In this document: piece after piece, positions 54,642 to 62,930 of the stretch | Layout of the letters: every line of letters starts with the position of its first letter | Numbering within the stretch: position 1 is the stretch's first letter | Assembly: GCF_900258035.1 (NCBI RefSeq) | Contig: NZ_OGTP01000008.1 | Coordinates: forward strand, 186,001-250,000 | Origin: Caballeronia novacaledonica | GTDB lineage: Bacteria; Pseudomonadota; Gammaproteobacteria; Burkholderiales; Burkholderiaceae | Reading direction: 5' to 3' | Length of the DNA stretch: 64,000 bases | Made by a program: the position numbers and the translations under genes | Notes under the pieces: model-generated | What the model was told of the DNA's origin: nothing | Databases searched by the model: none | Seen by the model: the letters and a program-made list of their open reading frames with translations, nothing else

Positions 54642-55589
54642 ATGCGCAAGCACAATAAGCTTTTCGCCAGCGTCGCACTCGCTCTCGGTTTCGCCGTGTC
54701 GCTATCCGCCGGTGCCGCCGACAAGCAGTTGAAGTCCGTCGGCATCACGGTCGGCTCGCTCGGCAACCCGTATTTCGTGACGATCTCGAAGGGCGCGGAA
54801 GCCAAGGCCAAGACGATCAATCCGAACGTCAAGGTGACGGCGGTGTCGTCGGACTACGACATGAACAAGCAGTTCACGCAGATCGACAACTTCATCTCGG
54901 CGCACGTCGACATGATCCTGCTGAACGCCGTCGATCCGAAGGCGATCGAGCCGGCGGTGAAGAAGGCGCAGAAGGCGGGGATCGTCGTGGTGGCGGTGGA
55001 CGTCGCGGCGGCGGGCGCGGACGCAACCGTGCAGACCAACAACGTGCAGGCCGGCGAAATCTCCTGCGATTATCTGGCGAAGAAGCTCAACGGCAAGGGC
55101 AATATCGTGATCGAGAACGGGCCGCAGGTGTCGGCGGTGATCGATCGCGTGAACGGCTGCAAGACCGTGCTCGCGAAGAGTCCGGGCATCAAGATTCTGT
55201 CCGACGATCAGGACGCGAAAGGCTCGCGCGAAGGCGGCATGAACGCGATGCAGGGTTATCTCACGCGCTTCCCGAAACTCGACGGCGTGTTCGCGATCAA
55301 CGATCCGCAAGCGATCGGCACGGACCTCGCGGCGAAGCAACTGCATCGGAACAACATCGTGATCACGTCGGTCGATGGCGCGCCGGATATCGAGACGGCG
55401 CTCAAGTCCGACACGATGGTCCAGGCCTCGGCGAGCCAGGACCCGTGGGCGATGGCGCAGCAGGCGGTGAGCGTCGGCTACGACCTGATGAACGGCAAGA
55501 AGCCGAGCAGCACGACCATCCTGTTGCCTTCGACGCTCGTGACGCGGGAGAACGTCGGCAGCTACAAGGGCTGGTCGTCGCCGCGCTGA
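54642..55589 (+). CDS. Periplasmic sugar-binding protein of the ROK-linked ABC system
   Basis: 315 residues. The signal peptide (FASVALALGFAVSLSAGA) is followed by a type I binding fold: VGITVGSLGNPYFVTISKGAEA, LLNAVDPKAIEPAVKKAQ, and DGVFAINDPQAIGTDLAAKQ near the hinge. GGAGAC precedes ATG 54642. Third gene of the importer operon. The ligand is a sugar, unspecified. Confidence 0.93.
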   Translation: MRKHNKLFASVALALGFAVSLSAGAADKQLKSVGITVGSLGNPYFVTISKGAEAKAKTINPNVKVTAVSSDYDMNKQFTQIDNFISAHVDMILLNAVDPKAIEPAVKKAQKAGIVVVAVDVAAAGADATVQTNNVQAGEISCDYLAKKLNGKGNIVIENGPQVSAVIDRVNGCKTVLAKSPGIKILSDDQDAKGSREGGMNAMQGYLTRFPKLDGVFAINDPQAIGTDLAAKQLHRNNIVITSVDGAPDIETALKSDTMVQASASQDPWAMAQQAVSVGYDLMNGKKPSSTTILLPSTLVTRENVGSYKGWSSPR

Positions 55590-55592
55590 GCT

Positions 55593-56507
55593 TCACTTGA
55601 TTGGAATGACGCGCAGCGCGCTCGGCGTGTCCGGCGCGCTCGACCGGTCCACCGCGATCAGCCGCTTGCGCGCGACATCCACCGCGACGCCGCGCGGCGA
55701 TTCGAAGCCGTCCGCGACGACCGTCGCCCGGCCGCGCTTCGACACGCTGCACACCGCGTGCGCGCCGCACTTCGTGAACAGCGTGCCGTCGGGCGACGCG
55801 GCCATCAGATCGGGCGCTTCGACGGTCGCGAAGACATCGCTGGCGGGCACGGGCGCGTTCGCCGCGCGCGCCGCCTGCAAATCCACTCTGTAGATGCGAT
55901 TCGCGGCCTGATCGCTGACGTAGAGCATGTCGCCGACCGCCGCGAGCCCGACCGGCTTGCTCAGTCCGCTAACAATGTCGCGCTCGATCATCTGCCGGGG
56001 CGCGGTGCCGCGCGTGATCACGCTGACGCCGCCTTCGGGCGGCGCGCTGCCTTCCTTCACGAACCAGCTCGACAGAAACGTGCCGCTGTCGAGCACGAGC
56101 AGGCCCAAGCGCCGCCGCGCGGAATTCGTGTCCGACGCGAGCGCGACCTGGCCGCTCGGCGCGACATCGAAGACGGCGGCCGCCGTGCCGAAGCCGAATT
56201 GCTCGACGAGCAGATGCCCGTTCGGCGCGAACGCGATCTGGCTCAGGCCGGTGCGCTCGCCCGCGGCCGCCGGAATGCGCGCGTAGACCGAGAACGCGGG
56301 CGCGTCCTCTTCGCCGATATGCGTCGTCATCACGATGCCGTTGGTTCTGTCGTCGGTGACGAACACCGCGCCGTCCGAATCGCGCACCGCGACGCCGTTC
56401 GGCGTGCCCGCGAGCGGCACTTTCTGCGCGCTCGTGCCCGGCGCGACGGAGCCGCACGCCGCGAGACAGACCGATACCGCGATTGCCGCCATCAGGCGCC
56501 GATTCAT
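55593..56507 (-). CDS. NHL/SMP-30-like beta-propeller lipoprotein
   Basis: 304 residues. The lipoprotein signal ends LAACGSVAPG (lipobox Cys about 18). Repeated blades of the form PNGVAVRDSDGAVFVTDDRTN, KPVGLAAVGDMLYVSDQAANRIYRVD and SPRGVAVDVARKRLIAVDR are NHL/SMP-30-like. It is probably an envelope protein binding or acting on a small molecule. It is divergent from the molybdopterin-fold gene, sharing an upstream region with the first ModE-like box. Confidence 0.75.
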   Translation of the reverse strand: MNRRLMAAIAVSVCLAACGSVAPGTSAQKVPLAGTPNGVAVRDSDGAVFVTDDRTNGIVMTTHIGEEDAPAFSVYARIPAAAGERTGLSQIAFAPNGHLLVEQFGFGTAAAVFDVAPSGQVALASDTNSARRRLGLLVLDSGTFLSSWFVKEGSAPPEGGVSVITRGTAPRQMIERDIVSGLSKPVGLAAVGDMLYVSDQAANRIYRVDLQAARAANAPVPASDVFATVEAPDLMAASPDGTLFTKCGAHAVCSVSKRGRATVVADGFESPRGVAVDVARKRLIAVDRSSAPDTPSALRVIPIK

Positions 56508-56578
56508 GCGTTTCTCCCACCGATAAGCCGAAGATCATGTCCGGCATGCCGCACGAAATATGGCATCGCGCCGGGCGT

Positions 56579-56602
56579 CGTAATATATTCGCAGACATAG
56601 CG
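56579..56602. promoter_or_regulatory. ModE-like binding site 1
   Basis: A 24-bp site CGTAATATA-N8-CATAGCG ends 20 bp before the start of the molybdopterin-fold gene. It matches the site at 60996 in both half-sites and spacing, and resembles the E. coli ModE operator as I recall it (CGTTATAT at one end, ACATAACG at the other, about 24 bp in all, with an internal TCGC also shared here). A ModE-type DNA-binding protein is encoded 1.1 kb downstream. Confidence 0.65.
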
Positions 56603-56622
56603 CTGCTCAAGGCCACACACTC

Positions 56623-57120
56623 ATGGACCTCGCCTACTCGTTGCCTTCGCCGTCGAAAGGTCAATCTGCTCTCGTCGAAATCGGCGGCGCGGTGCAAAGG
56701 CCGCTCACGCTCGATCTTGCCGCATTGCGCGAATTCGCGCGCGTGAGCATCGAACCGTTCGATCTCGTGTGCTTTTCGACGGGCCGCTACATTCGTCCGA
56801 TGGGAAGCTATCGCGGCGTGCAGTTGCGCGTGCTGCTCGACGCGGCGGGCGTGCGCCGTCCCGGCAACACGGATTTCAAGCGAACCGTGTTTCTCGCGCA
56901 CGCGCACGACGGCTACGCCGTGACGTTTTCATGGCACGAGCTGTTCAATACGCCGATCGGCGCGCAGGCGATCATCGCGTACGAGTGCGCGGATCGCGAA
57001 CTGGGCGTCGCGGACGGCTTGCCGGTGCTCGTGTCGGGCGCGGACACGGTGCACGCGCCGCGCCACATGAAGCGCCTCGTGCGCGTGGATGCGCACGTGC
57101 TGGGGGCATTGCATCGATGA
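56623..57120 (+). CDS. Molybdopterin-dependent oxidoreductase-fold protein
   Basis: 165 residues resembling the Mo-cofactor-binding domain of the sulfite oxidase/YedY superfamily: VEIGGAVQRPLTLDLAALREF, FDLVCFSTGRY around the expected Mo-ligand cysteine, and SYRGVQLRVLLDAAGV, then YAVTFSWHELFN. There is no signal peptide and no haem or dimerisation domain, so it is a minimal single-domain version. It is coupled to nifQ (ATGA) and sits behind a ModE-like box, which strengthens the molybdenum link. The reaction is unknown. Confidence 0.75.
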   Translation: MDLAYSLPSPSKGQSALVEIGGAVQRPLTLDLAALREFARVSIEPFDLVCFSTGRYIRPMGSYRGVQLRVLLDAAGVRRPGNTDFKRTVFLAHAHDGYAVTFSWHELFNTPIGAQAIIAYECADRELGVADGLPVLVSGADTVHAPRHMKRLVRVDAHVLGALHR

Positions 57121-57665
57121 ACGCGTCAGCGCGTGCGTTGCTCGCGCACGCCGCCCATCCCGATGCGCCCGATTCCGTGCTGTTCGCGCGGCTTATCGGC
57201 GCGCGCATCGAATCGCGCGATCTGCTTCTGCTCGGCCTCGACGCCGGCGCACTCGCCCGGCTGATCGAGCGGCATTTTCCGGGCGCGAAGGTCGATCGTG
57301 CGCCGGGCGCGATGCGCTGGTCGCCGCACTGGCCGTTCGTGCGCGATTTGCGCGGGCTGCTGATGTGGCACGACCGCACGGCGGCGCGGCATCGCGAGGA
57401 CGCGGCTTGTCTCGCGACGATCATCGCCGCCGCGTCGCTGCGGCCCGATCATCTGTGGCGCGATCTCGGCCTCGCCGGACGCGACGACGTCACCGACATG
57501 CTCGGGCGTCATTATCCCGATCTCGTCGCGCGCAACGTGGCGAATCTGCGCTGGAAGAAGTTTCTCGCGCAGGAAGTCGCGCATGCGCGCGGCGTTGCGC
57601 CGACCTGCGCGCCGGGTTGTCCGGGATGCGAGGATTACGCTTTCTGTTATCCGGACAACCGATAA
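57117..57665 (+). CDS. nifQ: NifQ-family molybdenum protein
   Basis: 182 residues. The core HLWRDLGLAGRDDVTDMLGRHYP and NLRWKKFLAQEV, followed by the cysteine cluster Cys164-x3-Cys168-x2-Cys171-x5-Cys177, is that of NifQ, which holds a Mo-Fe-S cluster and donates molybdenum for FeMo-cofactor assembly. No nitrogenase genes are in view. Its ATG overlaps the upstream molybdopterin-fold gene, and a ModE-type regulator follows 57 bp later. It may serve general molybdenum handling here. Confidence 0.85.
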   Translation: MNASARALLAHAAHPDAPDSVLFARLIGARIESRDLLLLGLDAGALARLIERHFPGAKVDRAPGAMRWSPHWPFVRDLRGLLMWHDRTAARHREDAACLATIIAAASLRPDHLWRDLGLAGRDDVTDMLGRHYPDLVARNVANLRWKKFLAQEVAHARGVAPTCAPGCPGCEDYAFCYPDNR

Positions 57666-57722
57666 CGCCGGCGGCCCCGCCATGAAACGCCCGTCCGATT
57701 TCCTTCGTGTATTCTCTCGGGC

Positions 57723-58124
57723 ATGGCGACGACCCTGAAAACGACTGAAAGCGCAAAGGATACGGACACGGCGAACCAGCCGGCCGACGTGCGCTTTCGC
57801 ATGCGCATCACGAAAGGCGAAACGATCGCGATCGGTCCGGGCAAGATTTCGCTGCTGGAAGCGGTGCGCAAGCACGGCTCGATATCGGCGGCGGCGCGCA
57901 GCCTCGACATGTCGTACCGGCGCGCGTGGCTGCTCATCGACGAACTCAACCGTTCGCTCAAATCGCCCGCGACCATTTCGGAACAGGGCGGGCAAAGCGG
58001 CGGCGGCTGCGTGCTGACGCCGGTCGGCGAGAGCATCGTCCGGCTTTATCGCGATGTCGAAGCGCAAGCGCAAGCGGCCTGCGCCGCGCAAATCGAATCC
58101 CTCACGCAGTTGCTCAAACCCTAA
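57723..58124 (+). CDS. ModE-type winged-helix regulator (DNA-binding domain only)
   Basis: 133 residues. After a 23-residue leader, the winged helix reads ISLLEAVRKHGSISAAARSLDMSYRRAWLLIDELN, with GGCVLTPVGESIVRLYRD, the ModE N-terminal domain. The molbindin (TOBE) domains are absent, as in many short ModE-like proteins, so molybdate sensing is not evident. It follows nifQ in the same direction. Its last 18 codons lie inside the left copy of the 97-bp repeat. Confidence 0.85.
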   Translation: MATTLKTTESAKDTDTANQPADVRFRMRITKGETIAIGPGKISLLEAVRKHGSISAAARSLDMSYRRAWLLIDELNRSLKSPATISEQGGQSGGGCVLTPVGESIVRLYRDVEAQAQAACAAQIESLTQLLKP

Positions 58125-58166
58125 CCATGTCGCAGGCAGAACGCCGAGGGCGGCGGCGCGTTTGCG
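58070..58166. repeat. Left copy of a 97-bp direct repeat
   Basis: The segment covers the 3' end of the ModE-like gene, its stop and the next 42 bp. It matches 59617-59713 at 94 of 97 positions (my count by eye). Beyond 58166, similarity to the right copy resumes after a gap of about 20 bp (58167-58196 against about 59733-59763), so the duplicated stretch once included the 3' end of the DUF2325 gene. Confidence 0.9.
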
Positions 58167-58288
58167 GCTAGCCGCGCAATGAATCTCGCGAAGCTCCCCA
58201 CAATTTTTGACGAGCCATAGTCGTCATAGAAACGCTGTAGGTCGATATTCTCGTTTCCTAATTAGAGCAAGCAGACGAGAACTCCATC

Positions 58289-59149
58289 ATGGCGTGTCGG
58301 TTATTGATTGGATTCGTTGACGTAACCCTTTATTCCCGCAACGAAGCACATACATTGGGCGATCTCGAAGCGCGCCGAGCGATCGAATCAGCTGGGACGA
58401 TTCACCTGTCTCCCGGCCTGCTGAGCGATCTGCGACACTTCCTGAGCAGTCACACCAGCGAAGGATATCTGCCCTCTGACGTAGCGCCATCTGAAGTATT
58501 GCGCCGACTCAAAGCAGCGGTGGCAAGTGGCAGGATTGTCGCCGTCTCCGCCCCACAAGAATCGCGCGAAGCAGGCTGGGGAAGCTCGGGCGGAAGCTCA
58601 GAGCCCCCGACGTACGGCTATCGACGCGGCAAAACGCCGTCGCAGCTTTTCGGCCACACCGCACCAGAAAGAGCAGACAGCTTCCTTGGGAGTGTCCCTC
58701 GATCATGGGAGAAATTGCCAGCCGAGGATGGGCCTGCCATGTTCAGGTCAATGCCGGGTGACGTGATGCCTGACGGGCGTATCGCCACTCCGCTGACAAA
58801 GGGTGGCTCGATGTTTGCCGGCATCATGATGGGAGCGGCAGGGGCGGTCGCCGGAGAAATGGCGTCTGATGGTGTTAACCCGCCGGCGATGAGCTTTGGC
58901 GAAGACAGCACGCCACTCGGCGACGCTTCCGCGCTCGAGTTCGACTCGGGCAATGCAGTCGATCAGTTGGAGGACGACGCAAGCGTTTTTCTCACGCCCG
59001 AAGAGGAGGCCCAATGCGAACTTGAATACAACCTTGATATGGTGGAGTGCAGTGCCTATGCCGCGATGGACAAGGGCTACTGGCGAACGTGCAACGAGCG
59101 GGCAATGCAACGATACTCAAACTGCCTTAGAGGGAGATTTTTAGGATGA
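58289..59149 (+). CDS. Unknown protein in repeat-flanked insertion, possible secreted effector
   Basis: 286 residues, ATG 58289. The N-terminal 90 residues are a mixed alpha/beta region (LSPGLLSDLRHFLSSHTSEGYLP). A Gly/Ser/Pro linker follows, then a glycine-zipper hydrophobic stretch (GGSMFAGIMMGAAGAVAG, about 172-189). The C-terminus has four regularly placed cysteines (CELEYNLDMVEC, then WRTCNERAMQRYSNCLRG). This kind of cysteine tail occurs in some secreted toxins, to my recollection. GC is visibly lower than in flanking genes. It is coupled (ATGA) to the 88-aa gene. No homologue can be named; effector status is inference. Confidence 0.6.
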   Translation: MACRLLIGFVDVTLYSRNEAHTLGDLEARRAIESAGTIHLSPGLLSDLRHFLSSHTSEGYLPSDVAPSEVLRRLKAAVASGRIVAVSAPQESREAGWGSSGGSSEPPTYGYRRGKTPSQLFGHTAPERADSFLGSVPRSWEKLPAEDGPAMFRSMPGDVMPDGRIATPLTKGGSMFAGIMMGAAGAVAGEMASDGVNPPAMSFGEDSTPLGDASALEFDSGNAVDQLEDDASVFLTPEEEAQCELEYNLDMVECSAYAAMDKGYWRTCNERAMQRYSNCLRGRFLG

Positions 59150-59412
59150 CAACCAAGCCACGTTGCGTCGTGATTGCCTACGACGAAAACGGCCACCAGA
59201 TTGAAACGTTCACAGTCGAACGCGAGGCGCTCGAACGATTGCGCGCTGGCCGTCTCGTTATGCCTTGGTCGATCGAGGACGCTGGCGGAACGTTGGACGA
59301 CGAGTTCGCACGCAAGCTGGGCGGCGCTTCTTTGTTGCTGCTTGCCACCTATCAGCCGACGTTGAAATCCTGCATCTCAGTGACGCAAGATCGCACAGGC
59401 GACGGAACCTGA
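59146..59412 (+). CDS. Unknown 88-aa protein, partner of the 58289 gene
   Basis: ATG 59146 overlaps the upstream stop and has GGGAG about 10 bases before it. The small soluble protein (MTTKPRCVVIAYDENGHQIE) consists of short strands and one amphipathic helix (REALERLRAGRLVMP), with a hydrophobic stretch (ASLLLLATYQPT). Coupling to a larger possible effector suggests an immunity or chaperone role, but no motif proves it. Confidence 0.6.
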   Translation: MTTKPRCVVIAYDENGHQIETFTVEREALERLRAGRLVMPWSIEDAGGTLDDEFARKLGGASLLLLATYQPTLKSCISVTQDRTGDGT

Positions 59413-59616
59413 GGACGCCTGACGACGCCCATCGCTAAAGAAGTCTTGAAGCAGATCGGTGGCATGGCGGTGCTGCACCAAGGGGCGGTGCACCCCGAAT
59501 TGCGGTCTCGCTTTCAATTCGATACACCAGGCCCGCTGGCCTGAAACGAAATAGATTATCGGCCGGAACCAGAAGACGACTGCGGATGCTGATCGCAACG
59601 CATCCACCCTATTCCA
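59413..59616. other. Right part of the insertion, no intact gene
   Basis: Between the 88-aa gene and the right repeat. One frame, 59424-59543, reads without stops (for example MAVLHQGAVHPELRSRF) and could be a remnant of an inserted gene. No start with a ribosome site, transposase motif or integrase motif is visible. Confidence 0.4.
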
Positions 59617-59713
59617 GCAAGCGGCCTGCGCCGCGCAAATCGAATCCCTCACGCAGTTGCTCAAACCCTAACCGTGCCGCAGGCAGAACGCCGAAGGCGG
59701 CGGCGCGTTTGCG
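59617..59713. repeat. Right copy of the 97-bp direct repeat
   Basis: Begins gcaagcggcctgcg, as the left copy does at 58070, and carries a stray copy of the ModE-like gene's last codons and stop, followed by the true 3' end of the convergent DUF2325 gene. The three differences from the left copy are two transitions just after the stop and one in the cgccga(a/g)gg stretch. Repeat-to-repeat distance is 1,547 bp. Confidence 0.9.
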
Positions 59714-60966
59714 TGCGCGTTCTGCGCATTCGCGCTTAGCCGCGCGACGAATTCCACGAAGCTCGCGACGCTCGCCGTGCGCAACGGCGAATACTCGACG
59801 CCGTGCCGCTCGCAGACGCGCTTGAGCATGCTCATCGAATCGTGATCGATGCAGTCGACGGGAAACAGCACGACATCCGCATTCGGCAGCGCGGCCGCGA
59901 GCAAGCCCTTGCGATCCTCGATGCCGCCATCGTGGACGATCAATTCGCCGCCCGCCGCGCCGACCAGCGCTTTCAGCACCGCGTTCGAATTCGGCCTTCC
60001 GCCGACATAGACGACGCGCCTGCCGCTCACCCATTCGATGCCGCGCCGGCGCGCGTCGGGGCGATCGTGCGCATCGAGCGTCGCGCGTTCGAGCGCCGCG
60101 CATTCGGCCTGCACGACCTTCAACAGCGCCTGCGCTTCGCCCAGCTTGTTGCGCAACGCGCGCGTTTCTTCCTCTTCGTACAGCGCACGCTGCTCGGCGG
60201 CTTCGCGGCGGCTCGTGTGCAGCGCGAGGCGCCGCTCGCCGTCCTCGACCTTTTCGCGCAGACGCTCGATCTCGGCTTCGCGTTGCGCGGTGGAAAGATC
60301 GGACTGGCGATCGATGTGCAGCGACTGTTCGTGCATCCGCCGGACGGACGCATCGCGTTGCGCGCTCAATTCGAGCAGACGCGCCTGCTGGCGCTCGATC
60401 TTGTCCTTCAGTTCCTGATTCTCCGATTCCAGCGCGACGAGCCGCCGGATATCCGCGCGATTCGCCGCGCCGACCAGATGCGACAGCATGTGCAATTCAC
60501 CGAACGCCGACTGTCGCACTTCGATGGTCGCGTGCGGATGCGACATCAACGCCCAGTACGCGGGCGGAACGTCGCCGGATCTCAGCGCGTCGTTCCACAG
60601 GTCGAGCAGCGCCTGGGGATCGCGTGCGGCGTCGAAACGGCGGATCGCGCCGGCGTAACGCTCGTCGAGCGTCTTGTTCAGCGCCTTCGCGCCCGCGCCA
60701 CCCGCAATCGCAAGTTCGACGGCCGCGTGATGAATCTCGAGATCGCTCGCGTGATGACGGTCGAGACCGGTGAATTTCGGCACGAGCTTGCGCAGTTCGC
60801 CCGTCGAAAGACAGGTGCCGATGACCGAGCAATGCAGATGCGAATCCAGTTCGGCGAGACGCGCGCGACGCCGCGACGTGCGCAAGTCGGCTTCGGTCGG
60901 CTGACAGCAGCCATCGCGATGCGCGTGCGCGCTCGTGCGGGCGAGTTGAAACGGAGGGCTCTGCAT
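59668..60966 (-). CDS. DUF2325 coiled-coil protein
   Basis: 432 residues from ATG 60966 (GAGGTGAT upstream; the frame continues to 61122 without a better site). The N-terminal domain of about 190 residues is helical with several His and Cys (LHCSVIGTCLSTGELRKL). A long coiled coil follows (about 190-315), then the C-terminal DUF2325 domain (VVYVGGRPNSNAVLKALVGAAGG, VVLFPVDCIDHDSMSMLKRV). A ModE-like box lies 30 bp upstream, so molybdenum-related control is likely. Its 3' end is inside the right repeat. Molecular function is unknown. Confidence 0.82.
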   Translation of the reverse strand: MQSPPFQLARTSAHAHRDGCCQPTEADLRTSRRRARLAELDSHLHCSVIGTCLSTGELRKLVPKFTGLDRHHASDLEIHHAAVELAIAGGAGAKALNKTLDERYAGAIRRFDAARDPQALLDLWNDALRSGDVPPAYWALMSHPHATIEVRQSAFGELHMLSHLVGAANRADIRRLVALESENQELKDKIERQQARLLELSAQRDASVRRMHEQSLHIDRQSDLSTAQREAEIERLREKVEDGERRLALHTSRREAAEQRALYEEEETRALRNKLGEAQALLKVVQAECAALERATLDAHDRPDARRRGIEWVSGRRVVYVGGRPNSNAVLKALVGAAGGELIVHDGGIEDRKGLLAAALPNADVVLFPVDCIDHDSMSMLKRVCERHGVEYSPLRTASVASFVEFVARLSANAQNAHANAPPPSAFCLRHG

Positions 60967-60995
60967 GATCACCTCGTGCTCGATCGGCGGTGCTT

Positions 60996-61019
60996 CGTAA
61001 TATACCATCGAATATAGCG
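60996..61019. promoter_or_regulatory. ModE-like binding site 2
   Basis: CGTAATATA-N8-TATAGCG, the same half-sites and spacing as the site at 56579. It also contains an exact inverted repeat TACCATCG (61003-61010) and CGATGGTA (61018-61025). It lies 30 bp upstream of the DUF2325 start in an AT-rich patch. Confidence 0.65.
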
Positions 61020-61169
61020 ATGGTAATAAAAGGGCACGACGCGCCGGCCGCGTGCCGTCTACTGCGCGCACGCCTCGCGCAGGGCGTATCCTACGACTTC
61101 GGCGCGCCGGCCCGGCTCGCAACGCCTGACGTTTCCAATCGCGAAAAATCGCTCACAAGGAGAATTTGA

Positions 61170-62927
61170 ATGGCCAGGGTTGAAGTCAAGGTTCCGCAGC
61201 TTTCCGAATCCGTCACCGAAGCGACGATGTTGCCGTGGAAGAAGAAAGCGGGCGACGCCGTGGCGCAAGACGAAATCCTCGTCGAACTGGAAACGGACAA
61301 GGTCGTGCTCGAAGTGCCCGCGCCCGCCGCCGGCACGCTCGCGGAAGTGGTGAAGAATCAAGGCGACATCGTTCACGCGGACGAACTGCTCGCGGTCATC
61401 GATACGGAAGCGAAGGTGTCCGCCGCCGCGCCCGCTCCCGCTCCGACGCCCGCGCCTGCGCCGTCACCAACGCCCGCACCCGCTGCCGCTTCTGGCCAGA
61501 AGGCCGACTTCGATGTCATCGTCATCGGCTCCGGTCCCGGCGGCTATATCGCCGCGATCCGCGCCGCGCAACTGGGCCGCAAAGTCGCGTGCGTCGAGGA
61601 ATGGATCAACCACGCCGGCAAGCCGAAGCTCGGCGGCACGTGCCTGAACGTCGGCTGCATTCCGTCGAAGGCGCTGCTGGCGTCGAGCGAGCAATTCGAA
61701 AAGGCGCAACTGCATTTCGACGAACTCGGCATCAAGATGGACAACCTTTCCGTCGATGTCGAAAAAATGGTCGGGCGCAAGGAAGCGATCGTCGAGAAGA
61801 TCACGGGCGGCGTCGAATTCCTGTTCCGCAAGAACAAGATCACGTGGCTCAAAGGTCACGGCAAGCTCGCGGGCAAGGACGGCGACAGTTTCAAGATCGA
61901 CGTGAGCGGCGACGGCAAGAGCGAGACGCACACGGCGCAGCACGTGATCATCGCGACGGGTTCGAAGGCGCGGCATCTGCCGAACGTGCCGGTGGACAAC
62001 AAGATCGTCTCCGACAACGAAGGCGCGCTCGCCTTCACCTCCGTGCCGAAGAAGCTCGCCGTGATCGGCGCGGGCGTGATCGGCCTCGAACTCGGCTCCG
62101 TGTGGCGCAGGCTCGGCGCGGAAGTGACGATTCTCGAAGCGCTGCCCGAATTCCTCGGCACGACCGATGCCGCGCTCCAGAAGGAAGCCGCGAAGCTCTT
62201 CAAGAAGCAAGGGCTGACGATTCACCTCGGCGTGAAAATCGACGGCGTGCAGACGACGGATTCGAGCGTATCCATCTCGTACAAGGACAAGGACGGCAAT
62301 GCCCAGACGCTGGAGGCGGATCGCCTGATCGTGTCGATCGGCCGCGTGCCGAACACGGACGATCTCGGTCTCGATTCCATCGGCCTTTCAGCCGATGAGC
62401 GCGGCTTCATTCCCGTCGACGGCCATTGCGCGACGAAAGTCCCGAACGTCTACGCGATCGGCGATGTCGTGCGCGGCCCGATGCTCGCGCACAAAGCCGA
62501 AGACGAAGGCGTGCTGGTGGCGGAGATCATCGACGGGCAGAAGCCGCACATCGACTACAACTGCATTCCGTGGGTGATCTACACGCATCCGGAAATCGCG
62601 TGGGTCGGGCAGACGGAGCAGGCGCTGAAGGCCGAAGGCCGCGCGATCAAGGCCGGCCAGTTCCCGATGCTCGCGAACGGCCGGGCGATGGGCATCGGCG
62701 AGACGGACGGCTTCATCAAGATCATCGCCGATGCGGCAACCGACGAGATTCTCGGCGTGCACATCATCTCGGCAAACGCCTCGGATCTGATTGCCGAAGC
62801 GGTCGTGGCGATGGAATTCAAGGCCGCGAGCGAGGATATCGGGCGCATTTGCCATCCGCATCCGTCGTTGTCGGAAGTGATGCGCGAGGCCGCGCTCGCG
62901 GTGGACAAGCGCGCGTTGAATATCTAG
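61170..62927 (+). CDS. lpdA: Dihydrolipoamide dehydrogenase with N-terminal lipoyl domain
   Basis: 585 residues. Residues 1-80 are a lipoyl domain (ETDKVVLEV, lipoyl-Lys44). Residues 85-110 are an Ala/Pro linker. Residues 113-585 are the E3 flavoenzyme: FAD site [11 protein letters not shown], redox disulfide Cys158/Cys163 ([13 protein letters not shown]), NAD site [12 protein letters not shown], and C-terminal HPHPSLSE with the catalytic His-Glu. The lipoyl domain ([16 protein letters not shown]) is of the 2-oxoglutarate-dehydrogenase E2 type, unusual for an E3 fusion. AAGGAG precedes ATG 61170. It stands alone, with no E1 or E2 gene beside it. Confidence 0.92.
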   Translation: MARVEVKVPQLSESVTEATMLPWKKKAGDAVAQDEILVELETDKVVLEVPAPAAGTLAEVVKNQGDIVHADELLAVIDTEAKVSAAAPAPAPTPAPAPSPTPAPAAASGQKADFDVIVIGSGPGGYIAAIRAAQLGRKVACVEEWINHAGKPKLGGTCLNVGCIPSKALLASSEQFEKAQLHFDELGIKMDNLSVDVEKMVGRKEAIVEKITGGVEFLFRKNKITWLKGHGKLAGKDGDSFKIDVSGDGKSETHTAQHVIIATGSKARHLPNVPVDNKIVSDNEGALAFTSVPKKLAVIGAGVIGLELGSVWRRLGAEVTILEALPEFLGTTDAALQKEAAKLFKKQGLTIHLGVKIDGVQTTDSSVSISYKDKDGNAQTLEADRLIVSIGRVPNTDDLGLDSIGLSADERGFIPVDGHCATKVPNVYAIGDVVRGPMLAHKAEDEGVLVAEIIDGQKPHIDYNCIPWVIYTHPEIAWVGQTEQALKAEGRAIKAGQFPMLANGRAMGIGETDGFIKIIADAATDEILGVHIISANASDLIAEAVVAMEFKAASEDIGRICHPHPSLSEVMREAALAVDKRALNI

Positions 62928-62930
62928 CAC

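Noticed and set aside
59424..59543. Short open frame in the right part of the insertion
   Set aside because: No ribosome site or recognisable motif; mentioned only as a possible remnant.
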